Assembly (NCBI GenBank): GCA_023419055.1
Contig: JAEZYO010000280.1
Span: forward strand, 1-10,109
Reading direction: 5' to 3'
Source of the DNA: Pseudomonadota bacterium
Lineage (GTDB): Bacteria > Myxococcota > Polyangia > Polyangiales > Polyangiaceae
Length of the DNA: 10,109 nt
The translations under genes and the position numbers were made by a program. The notes under the pieces were generated by a model. The model ran no database searches. It was not told the origin of the DNA and worked only from the letters and a program-made list of their open reading frames with translations. This document shows positions 1-5,656 of the stretch, piece after piece. Positions within the stretch are counted from its first letter, which is position 1; the number at the start of each line of letters is the position of its first letter.

Positions 1-801
1 CGCCTGCGCGTGATCGGGCGGCTCTCGGGTACCGCGCTCGAGGTGCTCGAGCCACCCCGAGAGGAGGAGCGCGGCGCGGGTCGAGGCGCTCCCGAGGAGA
101 CCGGAGTCATCGCGGTGACTCTGGACCGCGCTGGCGCCGAGCTCGCGCGCACGCCGATCCGCGCGCAGCGTACCACCTTGCCCGCGACCTTCGCCGCGCT
201 GATCCCGATCTCGCCCGAGGTCGACCTCGTCGAGCTTCGCCGCGGCCCCCTGGTGCTGGCCCGCATCGAGCGCGCGCTTGGCAAGCCGACCGCGGCGGAG
301 GTCGGGCTCGACGTCAGCCCTGAGGGGCACGTGACCGCGACCTGGACCATACCGAGCTCGGCGCGGCCGGTCTCGCTCACCGTCGAGATCAGCGATCGCG
401 ACGACGGCGAGGATTGGGTGCCGTTCACGACGCTGCACACCTGCGCCGAGCAGGAGCTCCTGCCGCTGTGGCGCACGGCTCGCGCGCGCCGGATTCGACT
501 GGTCGCGTGTGACGGCTGGTTCGCGATCGCGGGCGCGCCGGCGAAGCTCCCAGACGAGGTGACCTTCGGTCCGTTGGTGATCCGCCGCGTCAACGAGCGC
601 ACGCTCTGGGCCGACGTCCCCGCGCGCGCCGCAGGCGTCGGCTGGTTCACGCAGGTGCCTCACCCAGAGAAGCCCGGGCGGCGCCTCGATCTGACCACGA
701 AGCAGGACGGCGAGGTGCGGCTGTCGGCGGTGATCGGCGACCAGCTCGCGCTGAGCGATTCGATCGAACTGGGAGCGCGCGATGTCTATCGTCGTGCTTG
801 A
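1..801 (+). CDS. Hypothetical protein, probably 3' part of a longer gene (partial)
   Basis: I do not recognise this protein. The frame is open from the first base of the window. A GTG at position 10 could be a start, but no ribosome binding site can be assessed and the codons before it are also open, so the gene probably begins upstream. About 263 residues are visible. The middle (roughly residues 95-180 from the GTG) alternates polar and hydrophobic residues, with a Thr-Trp-Thr-Ile segment, an acidic turn followed by Asp-Trp-Val-Pro-Phe, and a strand ending in Val-Ala-Cys-Asp-Gly-Trp. That resembles a fibronectin-III/Ig-like beta sandwich, but only as a fold guess. There are no membrane segments. 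Its last 20 bases overlap the start of the amidase-peptidase gene, so the two are very likely one operon and translationally coupled. Codon use is as GC-rich as in its neighbours. Confidence 0.75.
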   Translation, partial: RLRVIGRLSGTALEVLEPPREEERGAGRGAPEETGVIAVTLDRAGAELARTPIRAQRTTLPATFAALIPISPEVDLVELRRGPLVLARIERALGKPTAAEVGLDVSPEGHVTATWTIPSSARPVSLTVEISDRDDGEDWVPFTTLHTCAEQELLPLWRTARARRIRLVACDGWFAIAGAPAKLPDEVTFGPLVIRRVNERTLWADVPARAAGVGWFTQVPHPEKPGRRLDLTTKQDGEVRLSAVIGDQLALSDSIELGARDVYRRA

Positions 802-1903
802 TCCCGGTCACGGTGGGTACGGCGGCGGCGGCTCGACTGGCGCCGGGGTGCGGAGCGCCTGCGGCCTCGCCGAGAAAGAGGTGGCGCTGGCGGTGGCGCA
901 GCGCGCGGCGACGCGGATGCGCGGCGCCGGCCGGCCGTGCCTTTTGACCCGCGAGGACGATCGCACGGTGCCCCTCGCGGAGCGCGCCGAGCTGGCCCGT
1001 CGCCACGGCGCGAGCGCGCTGGTCTCGATTCACCTCGACGGCGGCGCTGCGACGAGCACCTGGGTGCACGAGCAGGCGGGCGTCGCGAGCGAACGGCTGG
1101 CGCACGCGCTGGGGTCGGCGCTGGGCGCTCACCGCCCGGCGGGGCGCGCGCCGTTTGCCGTGATCGATCCGCGCCGGCTCGCGCCTGGCACCGCGGCCGC
1201 GCACGTCGAGCTCGGCGACGATCCTCGCCTCGGCGAGGCGGCGCACGTCGACGGGCTCGCCGACGCCATCGTGCGCGCGATCGACGCCGCAGTGCCGGCC
1301 GGCGCGACGCGCACGGTCCACCACGAGGAGCGGAGCCACGTCGACATCTGGCACGAGGTCCCGCTGGTGCCGCAGGTGACGGGCATGAGCTGCTGGGCCG
1401 CCGGCGCCGCCATGATCATCGGCTGGCGCGACTCGATCCCGGTCGATCCCGGCGAGGTCGCGCGCGCCGCAGGGCGCTGGCAGGAGTATCGCGACGGGCT
1501 CGAGCCCGAGAGCGTCGAGTCGTTCGCCCGGACGTGGGGCCTTTCGGTCCGTCGCCTGCGCGCGCTGACCACTCAGGTCCTGCAAGAGCTCCTGGTCGAC
1601 CACGGGCCGCTCTGGGTCGGCGAGGCGTCACCGGGGCTGCACGTGGTCGTGGTGTCGGGGCTGGTCGGCGACGGCACCGACGAGAACACCGAGGTGCGCG
1701 TCGTCGATCCCTGGCCGGTGGGGCGGGGCGAGCGTTATCGCCTCGGCGTTCGCCAGCTCTCGGCCAGCCACCAGGCGGCGTCGCGCGTGGCGGGTGCCCA
1801 GGCGCTGGTGCTGCACGCCGAGGGGCGTGGCCGCGGCGCGCGCCGGATCGAGGAGGCGAGCTCGTCTACCTCGGCAGCTTCTTATAGATGGTCCGGACGT
1901 TGA
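782..1903 (+). CDS. N-acetylmuramoyl-L-alanine amidase (Amidase_3) fused to papain-like cysteine peptidase
   Basis: Two catalytic domains sit in one 373-residue protein. Residues 1-170 are a zinc amidase of the Amidase_3 family, which cuts the MurNAc-L-alanine bond of peptidoglycan. Visible are VVLDPGHGG with zinc ligand His10, Glu31 in the AEKEVAL segment, His84 in VSIHLDGG (an Asp where the family usually has Asn) and the likely catalytic Glu143 in AHVELGDD. Residues 185-350 are a papain-like peptidase (C39/C70-like): Cys204 in GMSCWAAGAAM, His287 in GLHVVVVSGL and Asp309 in VVDPWPVG form a plausible triad. The ATG at 782 has GGGAG a few bases upstream and begins directly with the first beta strand, so there is no signal peptide. 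It overlaps the upstream gene by 20 bp, and its last 38 bp overlap the convergent regulator gene. The final ~25 residues look low-complexity. The peptidase substrate is unknown: peptide stems, a partner protein or its own linker are all possible. Confidence 0.9.
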   Translation: MSIVVLDPGHGGYGGGGSTGAGVRSACGLAEKEVALAVAQRAATRMRGAGRPCLLTREDDRTVPLAERAELARRHGASALVSIHLDGGAATSTWVHEQAGVASERLAHALGSALGAHRPAGRAPFAVIDPRRLAPGTAAAHVELGDDPRLGEAAHVDGLADAIVRAIDAAVPAGATRTVHHEERSHVDIWHEVPLVPQVTGMSCWAAGAAMIIGWRDSIPVDPGEVARAAGRWQEYRDGLEPESVESFARTWGLSVRRLRALTTQVLQELLVDHGPLWVGEASPGLHVVVVSGLVGDGTDENTEVRVVDPWPVGRGERYRLGVRQLSASHQAASRVAGAQALVLHAEGRGRGARRIEEASSSTSAASYRWSGR

Positions 1904-2858
1904 TCCCGAGGCGAGCCGCCGCGCGTGTACGGTTGTGATTTTCGGCGCGCAGCGCGGCGCGCACCAGCATCTCCTCACAGGTGGCGCTAGCCTGCGCCAA
2001 AGACATGCCGTGATCGGAGACCAGCCGCCAGAGCTCGCCCTCGAGGTCGAGCGCGGCCGCGAGCGGAGCTACCGTCGTCGGATCCTCGTGGCAGGGCGCG
2101 GAGCGGTCGAGCCCGAGATCGTCGAGCTCGATCGCGTCACTCTCTCCGAGCAGCGCGGCCGCCTCGATGCGGTGACGCAGCTCGCGCACGTTGCCGGGCC
2201 AGTCGTGGCTCTCGAGCGCGGCGCGCGCGGACGCGGTCAGGCGCTTGTGGCTCTGGCCGAGCTCGGCGAGGAAATGCTCGGCGAGCACCACGATGTCCGT
2301 GCGTCGTTCGCGCAGGGGCGGGATCGCCACGCGCACGACCTCGAGGCGATAGAGAAGGTCCTCGCGGAACGTGCCGTTGCGGACGCGCTCGCGGAGATCC
2401 TGGTTGGTCGCGGCCACGACCCACGCCCGCGACGTCGCGCAATGGTCGGCGCCCACCGGCCGGAACTCGCCGGTCTCGAGAAAGCGGAGCAGCTTGGCCT
2501 GCGCGCCGAGCGCGAGCGAGTCGACGTCGTCGAGGAAGAGGGTGCCCTGCTCGGCGCTGCGAACGAGCCCGTCGCGGGTCTGGACGGCGCCGGTGAACGC
2601 GCCCCGGCTGTGACCGAAGAGCTCGGCCTCGACCAGGTTGTCGGGCAGGGCGGCGCACTGGACGGCAACGAAGGGCCTGTCCGAGCGGCGCGAGCGCTCG
2701 TGCAGCGAACGTGCGACCACGTCCTTGCCGGCCCCCGTGGGACCGGTGATGAGCGTCGTGCGTTCGGCGCGGGCGATGGCGTCGAGTCTCCGATGGAGCG
2801 CCACGATGGGCGGGGACATCCCGACCACCGCACCAGCGTTGCTGGTCGCAGCTAGCAT
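1866..2858 (-). CDS. Sigma-54-dependent transcriptional activator without sensor domain (AAA+ / Fis HTH)
   Basis: A bacterial enhancer-binding protein of 330 residues, which uses ATP to remodel RNA polymerase-sigma54. Motifs in order: Walker A GPTGAGKD (39-46), the sigma-54 contact loop GAFTGA (86-91), Walker B LFLDDVD (107-113), sensor I with AATN (149-152), FREDLLYRL (164-172), sensor II DWPGNVREL (219-227), and a Fis-type helix-turn-helix at about 309-328. The Walker B acidic pair is Asp-Asp rather than the usual Asp-Glu. Only ~12 residues precede the AAA+ domain, so there is no receiver, GAF, PAS or FHA module. It resembles PspF/HrpR-type regulators, whose activity depends on partners or on abundance. 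The ATG at 2858 is supported by GAGGAG five bases upstream. A sigma-54-like promoter lies ~60 bp upstream on the same strand, suggesting self-activation. Its 3' end overlaps the amidase-peptidase gene by 38 bp. Confidence 0.95.
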   Translation of the reverse strand: MLAATSNAGAVVGMSPPIVALHRRLDAIARAERTTLITGPTGAGKDVVARSLHERSRRSDRPFVAVQCAALPDNLVEAELFGHSRGAFTGAVQTRDGLVRSAEQGTLFLDDVDSLALGAQAKLLRFLETGEFRPVGADHCATSRAWVVAATNQDLRERVRNGTFREDLLYRLEVVRVAIPPLRERRTDIVVLAEHFLAELGQSHKRLTASARAALESHDWPGNVRELRHRIEAAALLGESDAIELDDLGLDRSAPCHEDPTTVAPLAAALDLEGELWRLVSDHGMSLAQASATCEEMLVRAALRAENHNRTRAAARLGINVRTIYKKLPR

Positions 2859-2928
2859 CCGAACTCCTCGCAGGCACTCTCGTCGAAAGCGGATTTCAAT
2901 TCAATCACCCGGTGGGGCCGAACCGGAC

Positions 2929-2944
2929 TGCAACGTGCGGGCCA
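2929..2944 (-). promoter_or_regulatory. Candidate sigma-54 promoter of the activator gene
   Basis: On the minus strand the site reads TGGCCCGCACGTTGCA. The consensus is TGGCACGRNNNTTGCW, so only two defined positions differ, and the essential GG-N10-GC spacing is exact. The predicted start of transcription is near 2918, giving a ~60-nt leader before the ATG at 2858. Position, strand and spacing all fit; activity is inferred. Confidence 0.55.
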
Positions 2945-2966
2945 CGAGCACGCGGACGGCGCGACG

Positions 2967-2981
2967 CCGGATCCGATCCGG
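2967..2981. promoter_or_regulatory. Perfect 7-bp inverted repeat, possible operator
   Basis: CCGGATC-C-GATCCGG is a perfect inverted repeat with a single-base centre. It lies about 49-63 bp upstream of the predicted sigma-54 start at 2918, between that promoter and the nearer copy of the 50-bp repeat. It could be a dimer binding site. No similar palindrome was seen by the other promoter, so its link to the activator is uncertain. Confidence 0.3.
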
Positions 2982-2992
2982 ATCGCGGGCGG

Positions 2993-3042
2993 GTTGGCCC
3001 GAATGGGCATGGCCGAACGATCCGCTCGTGCCCGGCGCGCCA
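2993..3042 (+). repeat. Dispersed 50-bp repeat, copy 1 (candidate enhancer of the activator gene)
   Basis: Aligned with 3611-3660, about 43 of 51 aligned columns match, including an uninterrupted 12-base core GGGCATGGCCGA. Relative to the predicted sigma-54 start at 2918 this copy spans about -75 to -124, typical of an upstream activating sequence. Inside it GGGCA (3005-3009) faces TGCCC (3029-3033). A second inverted pair, TCGTGCC (3026-3032) and GGCACGA (3052-3058), runs past its end. Function is inferred from position only. Confidence 0.6.
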
Positions 3043-3247
3043 GTCTCGATCGGCACGAACGAGTCGACTCATTCAGGAGCGACCGAAGGCGCGTAGCGAC
3101 TCCGCCAACAGCGTGCGTGCGTCTGATCATCGAATCCCCGACTCCCTGCAATCTGTGCGCTTCATCGTGTAGCCGCCGCCCTCTCTGCCGGTATCGACTA
3201 CGAGCGCCGACAGAAGAGCAAAGCGAGCTCCGTTCAGTCAACCGTCC

Positions 3248-3265
3248 CCAAGCATGAGCGCTTGG
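3248..3265 (+). other. Weak hairpin followed by a T-rich run
   Basis: CCAAGC and GCTTGG pair around a six-base loop (ATGAGC) and are followed by TTATTTCTT. The stem is only six base pairs, so a terminator role is doubtful. It could end a transcript entering the region from the left, or belong to an unannotated small RNA. Confidence 0.2.
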
Positions 3266-3610
3266 TTATTTCTTCGATCGTGGAGCGCGCGTCAAACGCC
3301 GAACGCACTCGCTCGAACGGCAGTGTTCTGAAAATCCACGAAGAATCGCAGCGCGTTCCCCGCGCAAACCGGTTCAAAATTCGTCGCGACGTGAACCTCC
3401 GGACGCGCGGCGAAAACAGCCTGTTCAGAGTCTTCAATCAGCGCCTGCTAGTGCGTTCAGATGCCGCGTGACACTCAGAGAGCGACAGCGCTCTTTTTCG
3501 AGCAGGGCAGCGCGTCAGATGAGCAGAATTCATGGAGTCGCTGGCGCGCCAGGAGCGCTCTCGGCCCGTCCTGGCGGCGGCGTGATCGAGCAGACGCTCG
3601 AGGCGGCGAT

Positions 3611-3660
3611 GTTGGCCGAACGGGCATGGCCGAGCGATCAGCCTCGCGCCCATCGCGCCA
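3611..3660 (+). repeat. Dispersed 50-bp repeat, copy 2 (candidate enhancer of the second amidase gene)
   Basis: Second copy of the sequence at 2993-3042, in the same orientation and 618 bp further on. It lies at about -80 to -129 relative to the predicted sigma-54 start at 3740, almost the same distance from its promoter as copy 1 is from the opposite-facing one. Differences include one deleted base, one inserted base and scattered substitutions. A short palindrome-like CGAG...CTCG lies inside it. The lower-case function is inferred; the repeat itself is directly visible. Confidence 0.6.
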
Positions 3661-3713
3661 TCGCGCCCGGCGCTTCGCACCGCGGTGAGCGCGGATTTCG
3701 CGCGTTCGGCGTG

Positions 3714-3729
3714 CGGCTCGGAGGTTGCA
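3714..3729 (+). promoter_or_regulatory. Candidate sigma-54 promoter of the second amidase gene
   Basis: CGGCTCGGAGGTTGCA matches TGGCACGRNNNTTGCW except at two positions, with exact GG-N10-GC spacing. The predicted start is near 3740, leaving a 17-nt leader that still contains the complete AAGGAGA ribosome binding site (3744-3750). The leader is short but workable. Confidence 0.5.
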
Positions 3730-3756
3730 GAGCAGGCGCGCGCAAGGAGACTGACC

Positions 3757-4935
3757 ATGAGCCGACCGACAATCATTTTGGACCCCGGACACGGCGGCAG
3801 CGAGCCGGCGGGCAAGTCGACCCCCTATGGCGCCCCACATGCTTCGGGGCAGCACGAGAAGGTCATCAACCTGGAGCTGGCCCGCCGTGTCGTCGGGGCG
3901 CTGAACGGGCACGACGTTCGGCTCACCCGGAGCGACGACCGGAACCTTTCACTCGGCGCGCGTGCGGGAATGGCGCGCGCCTTCGGAGGTGATACCCGCT
4001 TCATCTCGCTCCACAGCAACTGGGGCTACCCGAACTCCTTCGGTTCTCAGACTTGGGTCCACACGCGCGCCTCGGGCAGCAGCCACCGCCTCGCCTCGAG
4101 CATCCAGGGAGAGCTCGCTCGGCTGCCTGCAGGGGGCCCCCTCGCCGTACAGTCGGGGGAGCTTGCGGTCCTCGATCCGACGGCGCTGGGCCTCGGCGCC
4201 GCGGCCTGCCTGGTGGAGGCTCAGCTCCCGACCGATCACATCGGCAACCCGTTGGTGCCGCCGGCGAACCATCTGGACGCGATCGCGCGCGCCATTGCGC
4301 AGGGGATCCAGTCTGCGAACTACGGTGACGCGCGTCCGCGCCACTCCGCGAGTGCCTACGGCGGTGTCGACATCGTCATCGGAGAGAACGGCTGGCGCGA
4401 GGCACTGAACCGCGCCATTTCGGCCGGGGAGACGTTCAACCTCGTCATCGCGGGCGAACGCCTGGTGACGTTCCTCAACGACGTCGTGGCGGAGGCCCGT
4501 CGTCGGGGCTTGGACCTCCTGGACATGGGCGTCAGCGATATTCGGCGCCTGCTCGCTCTCGCCGAGGAGGCGGGCTCGCAAGCCCTCTCGCTCGTTCGTG
4601 AATGGCTGCGCCCCATCCTGCCTTGGCCGCTCAGCGAGGTCCTCAGTGTCCCCGGGGGTTCGCCCCGGGCCCAGGCGTTGGCCCTGCCGGCGCTGGCCAT
4701 CGTCGCCATCGTTTTGATCGTCGCTGCGGTCATCTTCATGATCGTCCGTACGGTCTTCGACTGGCTCAGCGATCGCGAGACCAACGAGACGGTACGCACG
4801 TGCGTCGAGCGCGGCTACAGGCCGTCGCTCAACCGTGATCGCACGCAGAGCGACGGCATCAACATCGACCAGAACCGCGGCTTCAACACCGGCGGCTCCG
4901 ATCGCCTCGTGCTCACCTGCGAGCCGGCGCACTGA
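3757..4935 (+). CDS. N-acetylmuramoyl-L-alanine amidase (Amidase_3) with C-terminal transmembrane segment
   Basis: A 392-residue protein. Residues 1-185 form an Amidase_3 domain: IILDPGHGG with zinc ligand His12, Glu34 in QHEKVINLELA, His86 in ISLHSN, and likely catalytic Glu154 in AACLVEAQL. Residues ~200-300 are a helical, charged region I do not recognise. Residues ~308-331 are a strong hydrophobic helix (ALAIVAIVLIVAAVIFMIV). The last 60 residues are polar and Asn/Asp-rich, with Cys349 and Cys388. The ATG at 3757 is chosen because AAGGAGA ends six bases before it and the first beta strand follows at once; an in-frame GTG at 3685 would add a non-domain tail. There is no signal peptide, which is odd for a wall enzyme. 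The domain is paralogous to the amidase at 782, sharing TWVH plus a following SxxLA stretch and an AVLDP/AVIDP segment before the catalytic Glu. A sigma-54-like promoter lies just upstream. Confidence 0.9.
   Translation: MSRPTIILDPGHGGSEPAGKSTPYGAPHASGQHEKVINLELARRVVGALNGHDVRLTRSDDRNLSLGARAGMARAFGGDTRFISLHSNWGYPNSFGSQTWVHTRASGSSHRLASSIQGELARLPAGGPLAVQSGELAVLDPTALGLGAAACLVEAQLPTDHIGNPLVPPANHLDAIARAIAQGIQSANYGDARPRHSASAYGGVDIVIGENGWREALNRAISAGETFNLVIAGERLVTFLNDVVAEARRRGLDLLDMGVSDIRRLLALAEEAGSQALSLVREWLRPILPWPLSEVLSVPGGSPRAQALALPALAIVAIVLIVAAVIFMIVRTVFDWLSDRETNETVRTCVERGYRPSLNRDRTQSDGINIDQNRGFNTGGSDRLVLTCEPAH
4651..4669 (+). other. GC hairpin inside the second amidase gene
   Basis: CCCGGGG (4651-4657) and CCCCGGG (4663-4669) form a perfect seven-pair stem with a GTTCG loop. 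It falls about 10 bp before the codons of the transmembrane helix. It may be a consequence of Pro-Gly-Gly and Ser-Pro-Arg codons in GC-rich DNA, or a pause site before membrane-helix translation. Confidence 0.3.
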
Positions 4936-4981
4936 AGACTCGCCCTTGATTCTCGGCCGCGTGGCGGGCTAGAGAGCCGGC

Positions 4982-5656
4982 GTGTCTCACGAGACGCTCG
5001 TGCTCGCGCCCACCTCGGACCCCCACGTTTTCGTCGCGCCAGATGGTGCCCGGCGGAGCGCGCCGCTCGGCTGGGCCTGTCTCCCGCCCGGGGACGCGGG
5101 CCTCACCCGGCGAGTGAAGCAGCTCGGGCCGTCGTGGGCCATCATCGAGAAGAAGGGCCGAAAGGCGTTTTCCAAGGGCCTCTGGGCGCCGAGCGAGAAC
5201 ATCGAGCGGGCCCGCGCGGCGCTCGAGGCGGAGCGTTCTTCACCGGCGTACGCGAAGAAGCGCGCCGCCGATAGCGCACGGCGCCAGCAAGAGCATGCCG
5301 CGTACGTGGTCGCCTTCGAGGCGGAGGTGCTCGAGTTCTTGCGCTTCGCGCCGCAGTACCGGCCGCTCGCGCAGGAGCTCGCCCGGCGCGTCACCGAGCA
5401 CGCCACACCCGTCGGCAGCGGCACCGTCGCGCGCACGAAGCGCATCCCGATCGAACGCCGCGCTGACGCCGCCGTCATCGCCTGGCTACGCCACCAGACC
5501 ACGGCCTATGACAGCATGAAGATCGAGCGCGTGGCGGGGCGGCGGCGCGAGGTCCGGCGTGAGCTCGCCATGCTCTCACGCGCGGTGCTGGACCTACATC
5601 GCCGCGACGTGGCGCACGCCGCATCGGCCTGCCCGCTGTGCTCCGCCTTGGGTTAA
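4982..5656 (+). CDS. DUF2293 domain-containing protein
   Basis: A 224-residue soluble protein that I assign to the DUF2293 family from its central and C-terminal motifs: HATPVGSGTVARTKRIP (140-156), then RRADAAVIAWLRHQTTAYD (159-177) and a basic, helical tail with GRRREVRREL (186-195). The N-terminal half has a PPGDAGLTRRV segment and a LWAPSENIERARAALEAER helix. A single CPLC pair lies near the C-terminus (217-220). The molecular function of this family is not known to me. The start is GTG at 4982, with only a weak purine-rich stretch (AGAG) upstream. It follows the second amidase gene by 46 bp on the same strand with no clear terminator between, so read-through from the sigma-54 promoter is possible. 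It ends in a 4-bp overlap with the convergent kinase gene. Confidence 0.85.
   Translation: MSHETLVLAPTSDPHVFVAPDGARRSAPLGWACLPPGDAGLTRRVKQLGPSWAIIEKKGRKAFSKGLWAPSENIERARAALEAERSSPAYAKKRAADSARRQQEHAAYVVAFEAEVLEFLRFAPQYRPLAQELARRVTEHATPVGSGTVARTKRIPIERRADAAVIAWLRHQTTAYDSMKIERVAGRRREVRRELAMLSRAVLDLHRRDVAHAASACPLCSALG

Larger units (their letters stand above)
2859..3756. other. 898-bp gene-free control region between the activator and second amidase genes
   Basis: No open frame here has recognisable motifs, a good ribosome binding site and the strong third-position GC bias of the neighbours. The part 3241-3480 is about 58 % GC by my count, against ~70-77 % in sampled coding lines. The region contains two outward-facing sigma-54-like promoters at its ends, one copy of a ~50-bp repeat inside each, a 15-bp palindrome near the left promoter and a weak hairpin at 3248-3265. 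The central low-GC stretch could hold a small RNA, decayed DNA or only spacer; nothing specific was identified in it. Confidence 0.6.

Noticed and set aside
647..1603. 318-codon minus-strand open frame opposite the amidase-peptidase gene
   Set aside because: It is antisense to a gene with two intact active sites, has no domain motifs and is a product of high GC content.
3365..3390. tRNA T-loop-like GGTTCAAA
   Set aside because: The surrounding bases do not form a T stem, acceptor stem or anticodon arm.
3262..3471. 69-codon plus frame in the low-GC region (TTG start)
   Set aside because: No ribosome binding site, no GC bias at third positions and no recognisable motif; kept only as a remote possibility.
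3685..3756. Upstream GTG start extending the second amidase by 24 residues
   Set aside because: The extension has no domain or signal-peptide character, lies over the putative promoter, and the ATG at 3757 has an excellent ribosome binding site.
3801..3816. Minus-strand GG-N10-GC match with TTGCC inside the second amidase gene
   Set aside because: It lies in coding sequence, matches poorly outside the invariant bases and faces no start codon.
3949..4932. 327-codon minus-strand frame covering most of the second amidase
   Set aside because: Composition is Arg/Asp/Glu-rich antisense with no motif; the plus strand carries the complete amidase signature.
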